The notes under the pieces were generated by a model. The model was not told the origin of the DNA, searched no databases, and saw nothing but the letters and a program-made list of their open reading frames with translations. Made by a program: the position numbers and the translations under genes. Positions 51,037 through 59,921 of a stretch of 64,000 nucleotides of DNA are shown in pieces (position 1 is the first letter of the stretch; the number at the start of each line of letters is the position of its first letter). Source of the stretch: Halobaculum roseum (lineage in GTDB: Archaea > Halobacteriota > Halobacteria > Halobacteriales > Haloferacaceae); NCBI RefSeq assembly GCF_019880245.1, contig NZ_CP082286.1, forward strand, positions 1,010,521 to 1,074,520, read 5' to 3'.

Positions 51037-51314
51037 CAGAGCTTGGACTCGGCGTCGTCGGCGAGCTCCTCCATGCGCTTGCCGACGCGGCCGGCGTTGG
51101 AGAACTCGTCCTCGGACATCGCCGACGCGAGGGCGTTCCCGAGCACGAAGACGGCGTGTTTGTGCTCGCTCTTTGACTTGTGGACGTGCGAGGGGTCGAC
51201 GCTCAGTTCGTGATACGGCTCGAACAGTGACTCGTCGACCTCCTCACGCTCGGAGAAGTGCTCCATGATCGTGACCATCTGCTCGTGGAGTTCGAGGAGT
51301 TCGTCCTTGTGCAT
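51036..51314 (-). CDS. UPF0058 family protein (second copy)
   Basis: 92 aa, helical: MHKDELLELHEQMVTIMEHFSER and HKSKSEHKHAVFVLGNALASAMSEDEF. This is the plain form of the family, whereas the copy near 5.8 kb has a disordered tail. Coupled with DUF4112 by a one-base overlap. Function unknown; the helical HxxM pattern may bind nucleic acid or protein. Confidence 0.85.
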   Translation of the reverse strand: MHKDELLELHEQMVTIMEHFSEREEVDESLFEPYHELSVDPSHVHKSKSEHKHAVFVLGNALASAMSEDEFSNAGRVGKRMEELADDAESKL

Positions 51315-51540
51315 GCGCGTCGATTGGCTACTCTGTGAGTTAAGCGTTGTTCGTGGGGTAGTCGCACGCGCCGGGCCGTGCGCGCCCGGAGAACTCCCCT
51401 GCCCCCGTCCCCGCTCCCGCGACGGCGGCGCTCCCGACTCGCGACGCGACAGACCCGCACGACCGTCGCGACGGACATCGACGGATCGGAGGGAAACGGG
51501 AGGACGGGGCGGGGACCGACGGCGCGGGGAGCGTGCCGCC

Positions 51541-51756
51541 TCAGAAGACGTACTCGTCTTCGTGTCCCATCATCCCGTCGTCCTCGAACTCGGGATCCGT
51601 CTCGTTGTCCTGCGGACCGCTCGTCTTGTACGCCTTCATCCCGGTTGAGATCAGCTCCTCGATCGCCTCCTCCCGCGTGACGAACTCACCCTGCTCGACC
51701 ATCTGGGCGATCTGCATCTCGAGGTGCTCCGGGACCGTTATCTCGACTTTCGGCAT
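51541..51756 (-). CDS. Ribbon-helix-helix protein, CopG type
   Basis: 71 aa: KVEITVPEHLEMQIAQMVEQGEFVTREEAIEELISTGMKAY is a clean ribbon-helix-helix domain; the last 25 residues are acidic (DNETDPEFEDDG) and may mask or recruit partners. A TATTTAAA box lies upstream on the minus strand, giving a short leader. Likely dimeric DNA-binding regulator. No toxin gene is adjacent, so not part of an obvious toxin-antitoxin pair. Confidence 0.85.
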   Translation of the reverse strand: MPKVEITVPEHLEMQIAQMVEQGEFVTREEAIEELISTGMKAYKTSGPQDNETDPEFEDDGMMGHEDEYVF

Positions 51757-51828
51757 CTACGCGGGGCTTGACGGACGTAGTATTTAAAACCAGCGGGGGA
51801 TGCTTGCCTCTGTAGAAAGTGATATTTG

Positions 51829-51854
51829 AAACTGGCGCGGTATAGTTCCAGTTT
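51829..51854. promoter_or_regulatory. AAACTGG-N12-CCAGTTT inverted repeat
   Basis: 7-bp arms in the divergent region between the RHH gene and the sulfite-oxidase-like gene. Could be the operator of the RHH dimer or of another regulator. Prediction only. Confidence 0.35.
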
Positions 51855-51974
51855 ACAAAAGCGATCTTGGTCGAACGCGGTATTCCGGCCCGGATCCGGG
51901 CGCCGAGCACACGGATGCATGGGCGGCCGACCGGAGCCGACAGCCTCACGTGAGCGCGGCGGGTGTTTCGACGT

Positions 51975-52577
51975 ATGAGCAGCGAGGTCACCGACCACAC
52001 GGACCTCTACGAGGAGTTCTCCGACGAGCGGCTCCCGCCCGGCCAGCGGAAGACCGACCGGTTCCCCGTCCTGTCGAAGTCGGGGACTCCCGATTGGCAC
52101 CGCGACGACTGGCGCTTCGAGGTGTGGGGCGCCGTCGACGAGGACCTGACGTTCACGTACGACGAGTTCCGCGATCTCGCCGCGGAGACGCAGCGGCAGG
52201 ACTTCCACTGCGTCACCGGCTGGTCGAAGTTCGACTGCGAGTTCACGGGCGTCACCTTCCCGCAGTTGGCCGAACTCGCCGGCGTCCGCGACGACGCCGA
52301 GTGGGTGATGTTCCACGCCCTCGACGGCTACACGACGGACCTTCCTCTCGCGGAGTGCGACCGCGAGGAGGTGCTGTTCGTCTACGACTACGACGGCGAG
52401 CGGCTGCCCGACGACCACGGCGGTCCGCTTCGGGTCGTCACGCCCCACAAGTACGCGTACAAGGGCGCCAAGTGGGTGACCGGCGTGGAGTTCCTCACCG
52501 AGCCCGAGCGCGGGTACTGGGAGAAGCGGGGGTACTCCGACACCGCGAACCCGTGGGAGGAAGAGCGGTACAGCTAG
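51975..52577 (+). CDS. Sulfite-oxidase-like molybdopterin oxidoreductase
   Basis: 200-aa Moco domain, YedY/MsrP-like. Mo-ligand Cys79 in DFHCVTGWSKFDCEFTGV, followed by VMFHALDGYTTDLPLAECDREEV, and PLRVVTPHKYAYKGAKWVTGVEF near the C-terminus. No signal peptide, heme domain or dimerisation domain, so a minimal cytosolic form. Substrate unknown; methionine-sulfoxide reduction is one option. Its stop codon is followed directly by a hairpin repeat array. Confidence 0.88.
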   Translation: MSSEVTDHTDLYEEFSDERLPPGQRKTDRFPVLSKSGTPDWHRDDWRFEVWGAVDEDLTFTYDEFRDLAAETQRQDFHCVTGWSKFDCEFTGVTFPQLAELAGVRDDAEWVMFHALDGYTTDLPLAECDREEVLFVYDYDGERLPDDHGGPLRVVTPHKYAYKGAKWVTGVEFLTEPERGYWEKRGYSDTANPWEEERYS

Positions 52578-52759
52578 AGCGAGGCCGAGTGAGCGAAGCG
52601 AACGAGGCCTCGGACAACGGCGGAGCGGTCCTCGTGCCGCTCCGCCCACAAGAAGAGCGAGGCCGAGTGAGCGAAGCGAACGAGGCCTCGGACAACGGCG
52701 GCGAGATTGTGGGCGAGCCGCCCACAAGAAGAGCGGGCCGAGCGAAGCGAACGTCTCGG
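52578..52759 (+). repeat. Multi-hairpin 3'-end repeat, variant form
   Basis: Two tandem units (52578-52655, 78 bp; 52656-52731, 76 bp) and a partial third. Each begins AGCGAGGCCGAGTGAGCGAA and contains GAGGCC/GGCCTC arms. The first shares AACGGCGGAGCGGTCC and GCCGCTCCGCCCAC with the mscS and ileS repeats; the second has that half replaced by GAGATTGTGGGCGAGCCGCC. So the family is modular. Confidence 0.85.
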
Positions 52760-52867
52760 CACCGTACTCGCCTGCCCGCCAACTCGGCAGCGACTAGGAC
52801 GGGAGAGACGCCCGCGGGCGCCTCCAGAATCAACGGCGTAAAGAGCGGGCCACCCCAATCGCGGGTA

Positions 52868-54229
52868 ATGAACCCGCCGGACGGCGAGGCCGGTGCCGCG
52901 CTCGTTCCCGACGCGGACGCGGCGCTGGTGAGCCGGAGCTGCGAGGTGTCGGACGTCTCCTTCGGGTCGTTCCTCGCGGCCGGGGACCGCCACCGGGTCC
53001 ACTGGGCCGCCCCCGACGGCCTCGAAGTGGTCGGCGGCGGCGCGGCCGCGCGCCTCACGGCCGACGGCCCGGACCGCTTCGAGACGCTGCGGCGCGACGC
53101 CGAGACCCTGTTCTCGTCGGTCGACCACGACGGCCCCGCGGCGACGCGCCCCCGCGTGTTCGGCGGCCTCGCGTTCGGCGCGGACCACGACGCCGCGGGC
53201 GTCTGGGAGGGCTTTCCCGCGGCCGCGTTCACCCTCCCTGCCGTCCAGCTCACCCGCGTCGACGACGGGACCTACCTCACCGTGACGCGGTACGGCCCGG
53301 ACGCGGACGCCGACGGCGCCGAGGAGGCGCTTGCGGCCGCCCGCGACCGCCTCGACGACCTCCCGATGATGCGGGCCCGCGGCGAGAAGCCCGGCGTCGT
53401 CGACACGGAGTGGCTCGTCGACCGCGAGGAGTGGACGGCTCAGGTGGCGAGCGTGATCGACCGCATCCGGGGCGGCGACCTCCGGAAGGTGGTGCTCGCG
53501 ACGGCGCTGCGCGTCGACCTCGCGGGGGAGATCGACATCCCCGACACGCTCGGTCGCCTGCGGCGAACCTACCCCGAGTGCTACCGCTTCCTCGTTCAGC
53601 CGACCGACGGGAAGGGCTTCTTCGGCCCGCCGCCCGAGCGCCTCGTCCGCCGCGAGGGCGAGGTCGTCGAGACGGAGGCGCTGGCCGGGTCGATGCCCCG
53701 CGGCGACACACCCGAGGCGGACGCGGAGTACGCCCGCTCGCTCCTCGAATCCGACAAGCTCCAGCACGAACAGCGCCTCGTCGTCGACACGATCTGCGAG
53801 CAGCTGGACGCCTTCGGCACCGTCGGGGAGGGCCAGCAGGACGTGCGCAAGCTCACCAACATCCAGCACCTCCAGACGCCGATCAACGCCGTCCTCGACG
53901 GCGACACCCACGTCCTGACGCTGGTCGAGGCGCTACACCCGACGCCCGCGGTCGGCGGGCTGCCGCTCGATCTGGCCCTGTCGACCATCCGCGAGACGGA
54001 GACGTGGGACCGCGGGTGGTACGCCTCGCCGGTCGGCTGGTTCGACGCCGCCGGCGACGGCGAGTTCGCCGTCGGCATCCGCTCGGGCGTCGCCGGCGGC
54101 CGGGAGGCGACGCTGTTCGCCGGCAACGGCATCGTCGGCGACTCCGACCCCGCCGACGAGTGGGACGAACTCCAGCCGAAGGTGCGGCCGATCATGGACG
54201 AACTGGAGCGGGAGGCCCGGACGGAGTGA
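52868..54229 (+). CDS. menF: Isochorismate synthase
   Basis: 453 aa of the chorismate-utilising enzyme family. Opens menaquinone synthesis. Signatures: DGKGFFGPPPERLVRREGEVVETEALAGSMPRG, VEALHPTPAVGGLPLDLAL and AGNGIVGDSDPADEWDELQPK. The N-terminal half is more variable as in other archaeal MenF. Start at MNPPDGEAG. No other men gene lies in this window. Menaquinone also receives electrons from GlpABC encoded here. Confidence 0.93.
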   Translation: MNPPDGEAGAALVPDADAALVSRSCEVSDVSFGSFLAAGDRHRVHWAAPDGLEVVGGGAAARLTADGPDRFETLRRDAETLFSSVDHDGPAATRPRVFGGLAFGADHDAAGVWEGFPAAAFTLPAVQLTRVDDGTYLTVTRYGPDADADGAEEALAAARDRLDDLPMMRARGEKPGVVDTEWLVDREEWTAQVASVIDRIRGGDLRKVVLATALRVDLAGEIDIPDTLGRLRRTYPECYRFLVQPTDGKGFFGPPPERLVRREGEVVETEALAGSMPRGDTPEADAEYARSLLESDKLQHEQRLVVDTICEQLDAFGTVGEGQQDVRKLTNIQHLQTPINAVLDGDTHVLTLVEALHPTPAVGGLPLDLALSTIRETETWDRGWYASPVGWFDAAGDGEFAVGIRSGVAGGREATLFAGNGIVGDSDPADEWDELQPKVRPIMDELEREARTE

Positions 54230-54323
54230 GCGACGCGACGGTGAGCGAACGACCCGAGTGACCGCTTCCGGCCCCGACGGCCGCCTGCCAAACGACTAAC
54301 AGCCGCCGCCGCGAGCCGCCGGC

Positions 54324-55499
54324 ATGAGCGACGCAGGCGAGGTCGAGGGGGTAGACGCCGCGGTGGTCGAGGAGAAGGTCGCGGCCGCGCGGGAGGCGGT
54401 CGCCGCCGGCGACGCGGACGCGTGGCTGTCGGTCGGCCGCGAGACGGACGTGAGCCCGGAGCCGTGTTTCCCGTACCTGCTCGGGTTCGACGTGGTGTGG
54501 CCGACGGCGGTCGTCGTCGGCCCCGACTCGTCGGCGGTCGTGCTCGGCCGCCACGACGCCCCTACCGCCCGGGATCTGGACGTGCACGACGTGCGCGCGT
54601 ACGACGAGTCGATCGCCGAGCCGCTTCGGGAGGTGCTCGATGAGATGAGCGCCGAGCGCGTCGCGCTCAACTACGACCGCGACGACGTGGTCGCCGACGG
54701 GCTCTCCCACGGGCTGTTCCTCCAGCTTCGGGAGTACCTCCCCGATCGCGAGTTCACGAGCGCGAGCGACCTGATCCGCAGGCTCAGGGGCGTGAAGTCC
54801 GAAACCGAGTACCAGCGCGTCCGGGCGGCCGCCATGGAAACCGAGGAGCTGCTTCAGACCGCGACGGCGACGTGGACGCCGGGGACGACCGAGCGGGCGT
54901 TCGCCGACTTCCTCCACGAGCGAATGACCGAGCGCGGGCTGGACTCCGCGTGGGCGTGGGACTACTGCCCGACCGTCCACATGGGCGACCGCGAGGTGGG
55001 GCACACGCTTCCCGCCGACCACACCGTCGACGAGGGCGAGCTGCTGCACGTCGACTTCGGGATCAGGCGCGACGGCTACGCCTCGGACATCCAGCGCCTC
55101 TGGGTTCGTGGGGAGGCGAGCGACGGGCTCCGGGGGGCGTTCCGCGACGTGCGCGCCGCGATCGACGCCGGCCACGACGCGCTCGGGCCGGGCGCCGTCG
55201 GCCACGAGGTCGACGCCGCCGCGCGCGAGGAGCTCACCTCGCGGGGGTGGCCGGCCTTCGAGCACGCCTTCGGGCACCAGGTCGGCCGGGCGGCCCACGA
55301 CGGGGGGACCCTGCTCGGTCCGGAGTGGGAGCGCTACGGCGAGGCGCCGCGCCACGAGGTCCGCCCGGGGGAGGTGTACACGATGGAGCTGGGCGTCGCG
55401 ACCGAGTGGGGGTACGTCGGCCAGGAGGAGATGGTTCGGATCACCGAAACGGGCACCGAGTGGGTCGTACCCCCGCAGACCGAGTTGCGGACGCTGTGA
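54324..55499 (+). CDS. M24 family aminopeptidase (Xaa-Pro type)
   Basis: 391 aa. N-terminal creatinase-like domain (residues 1-165) then a pita-bread metallopeptidase: VDFGIRRDGYASDIQRLW gives the two Asp ligands, HAFGHQVGRAAHDGG the His, TMELGV and GQEEMV the Glu ligands. Probably removes residues before proline. Followed after 78 bp by the rhomboid gene on the same strand. Cytosolic. Confidence 0.93.
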   Translation: MSDAGEVEGVDAAVVEEKVAAAREAVAAGDADAWLSVGRETDVSPEPCFPYLLGFDVVWPTAVVVGPDSSAVVLGRHDAPTARDLDVHDVRAYDESIAEPLREVLDEMSAERVALNYDRDDVVADGLSHGLFLQLREYLPDREFTSASDLIRRLRGVKSETEYQRVRAAAMETEELLQTATATWTPGTTERAFADFLHERMTERGLDSAWAWDYCPTVHMGDREVGHTLPADHTVDEGELLHVDFGIRRDGYASDIQRLWVRGEASDGLRGAFRDVRAAIDAGHDALGPGAVGHEVDAAAREELTSRGWPAFEHAFGHQVGRAAHDGGTLLGPEWERYGEAPRHEVRPGEVYTMELGVATEWGYVGQEEMVRITETGTEWVVPPQTELRTL

Positions 55500-55577
55500 G
55501 CCCGGTGGCGGAACTCGAAGGTCGTCCCCTGTCGCGTGGAGCGGCACGGTGAAGTGCGGCGGGTCCGGAGGGCCGGT

Positions 55578-57281
55578 GTGAATTTCGACCTCGCGCTCGG
55601 CTCCCGCGCGGCGGTCGTCGCCGCTGCGGTCATCGCGGTCCTCGCGACCGTCGCGCTGGACCGCCTCGCGCGGACGGACCGCGGTCCCACCCTCCGGCGT
55701 CGACTGATCCTCGGCGTCCCGTGGGGGACGCTCGCCGTGACGGCGGTCGTACTCGCGGTGTACCTGTTCGTCCAGGGCGGCTGGGGTCACTGGTACAACC
55801 CCGTCGTGATCCCGTTCCGGGCGTGGTCGTATCTCGCGCCGGTTGGCGTCGCAGTCGCGGGGTTCGCTCACGCCGGCCCCGGCCACCTGCTGGGCAACCT
55901 CTTCGGGACGCTCGCGGTCGCGCCGCTGGTCGAGTACGCCGTCGGACACTTCCCGCGCCGGCGCGGGAGCTCCTCGTTCGGCTCCGTTCGCGACAACCCC
56001 TACGCCCGGGCGTTCCTCCTGTTCCCCGCCGCGACGATCGCAGTCGGGCTCGTCTCGGGCGCGTTCGCGCTCGGCCCCGTGATCGGCTTCTCGGGGGTCG
56101 TCTTCGCGTTCGTCGGCGCCGCGCTGGTGTACTACCCGCTGGGGACCGTCGTCGCGCTGTCGGCGTCGGGACTGCTCTCGACGACCTACCGCGCGCTCAA
56201 CTCGCCGGTCGTCGAGGCCAGCGGCCGCCCGGCGTACATCACGCCGTGGTGGGCCGACATCGCGATCCAGGGCCACGCGCTGGGGCTGCTCGTCGGCGTC
56301 CTCGCGGCGGCGTGGCTCGCGGCCGCCCGCGGCGACGACCTCCCGCGCCCCCGGCGGCTCGCGCTCGGGGCGCTGCTCGTCGGCGTCGAGCAGTCGCTGT
56401 GGGCGGTGTACTGGTTCCGCGGCGGCGAGACGTTCGTCCTCTTCCGGGGGGTCGGACTCGCCGCGGTGGCGCTGCTCGCGGTGTTCGTGGCGGCGCTGGC
56501 GGCCGACCGCGACGCCCCGGCGGCCGACAGCGTCCGCGAGGCGCTTCGGAACCTCACCCCCCGGCGCGGCTCGGTCGCGGTCCTGCTGGTCGTGCTCGCG
56601 GCGCTGTCGGGCCCGGCCGTGGCGGTCAACCTCGTCGCCGTCGGCGACGAGCCCCTCCCCGGCGACCCGGTCGAGGTGCGCGGCTACGACGTGACCTACG
56701 CCGAGGGCGTCGAGAACGGGATGGTGTCGGTGATCGACGTGGAGGCGTTCGGCGAAACGACCGGCGTCACGACCTCCGGCGTCGTCGTCCGCAACCCCGA
56801 CCGCGGCGTCTGGACGACCGCGGTCTCGAAGGGACGGCTCGCCTTCTCGGGGCGCCAGCGGGTCGTCCTCGGCGGCGTCGGCTGGCGAGAGGTCGTCACC
56901 GTCACCCGCCGCGGATGGACGACCGTCGGCGGCGACGCCCCGGCCTACCGGGTGACGCTGGCCCACGACAACGAGACGACGCTCGCGTTCCTGTCGAACG
57001 CGTCGACCGCCGAGCCGCGGATCGAGGGCCGCAACGTCTCGGTCGTCCCGACCGACTCCGGCTTCGAGCTGCTCGTCGAGGGCGGCAACCGGAGCGTCGC
57101 CGCGCCCGTCCCCGACGAAAACGAGACCGTGACGGCGAACGGGCTGTCGTTCGTCCGGGACGGACGGGCCGTGTTCGCGCTGGCCGGCGAGGTGACCGGC
57201 AACGCCTCCGCGGGCAACACGACCGCGCCGACCCGGGTACGGGTGGCGACGAGAGAGGAGTACAACGGACGTAACGGCTGA
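55578..57281 (+). CDS. Rhomboid intramembrane serine protease with C-terminal external domain
   Basis: 567 aa. Membrane part residues 10-380. Catalytic Ser172 in VIGFSGVVFAFVG, His233 in IQGHALGLLVG, and the HAGPGHLLGNLFG loop with His103 and Asn107 for the oxyanion. The C-terminal 190 residues form a beta-rich domain outside the membrane with several N-glycosylation sequons (NRS, NVS, NAS, NTT). In Haloferax a rhomboid affects S-layer glycosylation. Starts at GTG, since no ATG is near the first helix. Confidence 0.9.
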   Translation: MNFDLALGSRAAVVAAAVIAVLATVALDRLARTDRGPTLRRRLILGVPWGTLAVTAVVLAVYLFVQGGWGHWYNPVVIPFRAWSYLAPVGVAVAGFAHAGPGHLLGNLFGTLAVAPLVEYAVGHFPRRRGSSSFGSVRDNPYARAFLLFPAATIAVGLVSGAFALGPVIGFSGVVFAFVGAALVYYPLGTVVALSASGLLSTTYRALNSPVVEASGRPAYITPWWADIAIQGHALGLLVGVLAAAWLAAARGDDLPRPRRLALGALLVGVEQSLWAVYWFRGGETFVLFRGVGLAAVALLAVFVAALAADRDAPAADSVREALRNLTPRRGSVAVLLVVLAALSGPAVAVNLVAVGDEPLPGDPVEVRGYDVTYAEGVENGMVSVIDVEAFGETTGVTTSGVVVRNPDRGVWTTAVSKGRLAFSGRQRVVLGGVGWREVVTVTRRGWTTVGGDAPAYRVTLAHDNETTLAFLSNASTAEPRIEGRNVSVVPTDSGFELLVEGGNRSVAAPVPDENETVTANGLSFVRDGRAVFALAGEVTGNASAGNTTAPTRVRVATREEYNGRNG

Positions 57282-57309
57282 TCCGTACGCCCAAGGGGAC
57301 GGCCGGGCG

Positions 57310-57999
57310 TCAGTCGTCTCCGGCGTGGTCGTTGTCGCCGGCGGGATCGTCGTCGCTTGCGCGGTTCCACTCGATCCGGAACACCTCCGCCTCCACGTCG
57401 GCAGACTCGCTCGTCTGGTGGTCGTACGTCCGGTCGAGCGTGAGCGTCGCGGCGAAGGCGTCGGTCACCTCGCCGCCGGCGTCGCCGGCGAACGACTCGA
57501 CGAACTCGCGGCTGCCGGCGTTGTGGACCGAGTAGGAGACGTCCGCGAGGTCGGCGACCGTCTCCAGGAACGCGCGGTCGGCGTGTTCGTTGCCGGTCTG
57601 CGCGCCGAACGGGGGGTTCATGATCACGGTGACGGGACCATCGGCAGTCAGGCGGTCGCGCACGAGCGGCGGCCGCGTCGCGTCCGCACACACCCAGTGA
57701 ACCTCGGTTCGGGCGCCGACGCGTCGTTCGTTCTCGCGGGCGACCCCGAGAGCGCCGCCGTCGAGCTCGACGCCGACGACGCGGGCGGCCCCGCGGAGGG
57801 CGGCGCCGAGCGCGAACATCCCAGTTCCCGCGCCGAGATCGACGACGGTCCGCCCGGCCACGTCGCCCCGGAGGTCCGCGAGGTGGACGACGTGGGCCGC
57901 GACGTCGGCGGGCGTCGGGTACTGTTCGAGGCTGGCGGTCGGGTCTGCGAAGCCGGCGACGACCGCCAGCTCGCCCTCCAGCGCGCGGCGGCTCGACAC
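57310..57999 (-). CDS. METTL5-like nucleic-acid adenine methyltransferase
   Basis: 229 aa. SAM motif VVDLGAGTGMFALGAALRGA and catalytic NPPFGAQTGNEHADRAFLE; the N-terminus LEQYPTPADVAAHVVHLADL matches METTL5 proteins, which methylate N6 of an adenosine in small-subunit rRNA. The C-terminal 15 residues are acidic. Adjacent gene starts 3 bp away on the same strand, so they form an operon. Confidence 0.9.
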   Translation of the reverse strand: MSSRRALEGELAVVAGFADPTASLEQYPTPADVAAHVVHLADLRGDVAGRTVVDLGAGTGMFALGAALRGAARVVGVELDGGALGVARENERRVGARTEVHWVCADATRPPLVRDRLTADGPVTVIMNPPFGAQTGNEHADRAFLETVADLADVSYSVHNAGSREFVESFAGDAGGEVTDAFAATLTLDRTYDHQTSESADVEAEVFRIEWNRASDDDPAGDNDHAGDD

Positions 58000-58002
58000 G
58001 CC

Positions 58003-58437
58003 TCAGGCGCCGGCGTCGCCGTCGGTTCGATCGACGTCCGCGTCGACGCCGAGGGAGCCGTCGACAGTCAGCGAGACGCCCTCGCGGTCGGCGCGCTCGG
58101 TCAGCGCGTCGAGCGCCGGGCGAACCTTCGCGGGGTCCGCGACCGCGCCGGGGTCGATGACCAGTTCCCCCGCGCCGAGGTGGCTCGCGGCGCGCAACAG
58201 CGAACGAAGCCGGTCGGCCTCCCGCTGCGTCTCGATGGAGCAGTCGGTTCCGAACTCCGCTTGCACGCGGAGGCCCGCGGGGACGTACCCCTCGTCGGCC
58301 AGCGCCGCGCGGAGGTCGCGCAGGTCGCCGGGGGCGGTCGACGGCAGGGCGTCGGCGTCGATGGTGACCGGCTCGGCGTCGACCGGCTCGGCGGTCGCGA
58401 CGGCCCGCCGGACGTGGGTGGACGACTGGGTGCTCAT
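58003..58437 (-). CDS. Haloarchaeal hypothetical protein of 144 aa
   Basis: Begins MSTQSSTHVRRAVATAEPVDAE and includes LRDLRAALADEGYVPAGLRVQAEFGTDCSIETQREADRLRSLLRAASHLGAGELVIDPGAVADP; mixed alpha/beta with conserved-looking core and acidic tail. No family recognised. A TATA-like TATTACTAGATAT is 10-20 bp upstream, giving a nearly leaderless mRNA. First gene of an operon with the METTL5-like gene, divergent from tfb. Confidence 0.75.
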   Translation of the reverse strand: MSTQSSTHVRRAVATAEPVDAEPVTIDADALPSTAPGDLRDLRAALADEGYVPAGLRVQAEFGTDCSIETQREADRLRSLLRAASHLGAGELVIDPGAVADPAKVRPALDALTERADREGVSLTVDGSLGVDADVDRTDGDAGA

Positions 58438-58665
58438 ACCCGATCCGTATATCTAGTAATACAAAAGAGTTTGTAAATGTTCAGTAGTTATTTCCGGGAG
58501 GCGTCGAGGGAGATACCCCGCGAACACCGTTCCCTGCGGCGCCGTCAGACGCCGCCGATCCGGGGGTGACATACCTATCGGTTCGTCAGACACCGCTGAA
58601 ACGTCCGATCCGCCCGTTTACGGGGCGTCTTCGGGACGAATCTCCCGATCGCCATGCCCCAAAAG

Positions 58666-58673
58666 TTTAAATA
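58666..58673 (+). promoter_or_regulatory. TATA box of tfb
   Basis: TTTAAATA preceded by purine-rich AAAAG (BRE). It lies 25 bp before the ATG, giving a transcript start within a few bases of it. One of the clearest promoters in the window. Confidence 0.75.
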
Positions 58674-58697
58674 CGAGCCGCGTCAGAAGACTTATTA

Positions 58698-59654
58698 ATG
58701 GAAGGTCCGAGCCGACAGCGACAGCGAGAGGCGGGCGAGTCGGAGAAACAGTCGGACGAGGAGCTCACGTGTCCCGAGTGCTCCAGCGACAACGTCGTGA
58801 TGGACGCGGACCAGGGCGAGTTGGTCTGTGACGACTGCGGGCTCGTTCTCGACGAGCGCCAGATCGACCGCGGGCCGGAGTGGCGGGCGTTCAACCACTC
58901 CGAGCGGCAGTCGAAATCGCGGGTTGGCGCGCCCGTGACGGAGACGATGCACGACAAGGGGCTGACGACGACCATCGACTGGAAGGACAAGGACGCCTAC
59001 GGTCGCTCGTTGAGCTCCGAGAAGCGCTCGCAGATGCACCGCCTGCGCAAGTGGCAGGAGCGCATCCGTACCAAGGACGCCGGCGAGCGCAACCTCCAGT
59101 TCGCCCTCTCGGAGATCGACCGGATGGCCAGCGCGCTCGGGGTTCCGCGGTCGGTACGCGAGGTCGCCTCCGTCATCTATCGCCGCGCGCTCAAGGAGGA
59201 CCTCATCCGCGGCCGCTCCATCGAGGGCGTCGCCACGGCGGCGCTGTACGCCGCCTGCCGGCAGGAGGGCATCCCGCGGTCGCTCGACGAGGTCGCGGAG
59301 GTGTCGCGGGTCGAACAGAAGGAGATCGGCCGGACCTATCGCTACATCTCCCAGGAGCTCGGCCTCGAACTGAAGCCGGTCGACCCCAAACAGTTCGTCC
59401 CGCGGTTCGCCTCCGCGCTCGGCCTCAGCGAGGAGACGCAGGCGAAGGCGACCGAGATCATCGACGTGTCCGCCGAGCAGGGACTGCTCTCGGGGAAGTC
59501 GCCGACGGGATTCGCCGCCGCCGCCATCTACGCGGCCTCCCTCCTGTGTAACGAGAAGAAGACTCAACGCGAGGTCGCCGACGTGGCGCAGGTCACCGAA
59601 GTTACCATCCGCAACCGGTATCAAGAGCAGATCGAGGCGATGGGCTTCCGCTGA
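58698..59654 (+). CDS. Transcription initiation factor TFB
   Basis: 318 aa. Archaeal TFIIB recruiting RNA polymerase to TBP-bound promoters. N-terminal zinc ribbon CPECSSDN...CDDCGLVL, B-finger ([22 protein letters not shown]), then two cyclin repeats (about residues 125-210 and 220-312: [65 protein letters not shown]). Haloarchaea have several TFBs; which paralogue this is cannot be decided here. Confidence 0.96.
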   Translation: MEGPSRQRQREAGESEKQSDEELTCPECSSDNVVMDADQGELVCDDCGLVLDERQIDRGPEWRAFNHSERQSKSRVGAPVTETMHDKGLTTTIDWKDKDAYGRSLSSEKRSQMHRLRKWQERIRTKDAGERNLQFALSEIDRMASALGVPRSVREVASVIYRRALKEDLIRGRSIEGVATAALYAACRQEGIPRSLDEVAEVSRVEQKEIGRTYRYISQELGLELKPVDPKQFVPRFASALGLSEETQAKATEIIDVSAEQGLLSGKSPTGFAAAAIYAASLLCNEKKTQREVADVAQVTEVTIRNRYQEQIEAMGFR

Positions 59655-59921
59655 CGGGGAGCGAGAACCGACGAGACCGACCCGAGGAGACCGACCGGAC
59701 AACGCCCCGCGAACGTTTTTATCGGATACCGGAACCACGCCTCGCATGACCTGACCGCCGTCGCGCGACGGTCAAAAATCGGGTGCGAGGTCGACGAACC
59801 GGAGGCCTCGATGCGAACGGCGCAGCCGTGAGCGAGTGCGGTCAGCCGTCGCGTGTACTGAACGCCGAACCGGATCCCCGTTCGGCGGCGACCGCCCGTC
59901 AGCCACTACCGAGCGTCCCGC
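59655..59921. other. Intergenic region after tfb with a TATA box and palindrome
   Basis: GTTTTTA at 59715-59721 is a plausible TATA box. About 25 bp later an ATG ACC TGA mini-frame and the palindrome CCGTCG-CG-CGACGG (59758-59771) follow, then an A-rich stretch. Could be a small RNA or a remnant promoter; no protein gene is supported. Confidence 0.4.
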
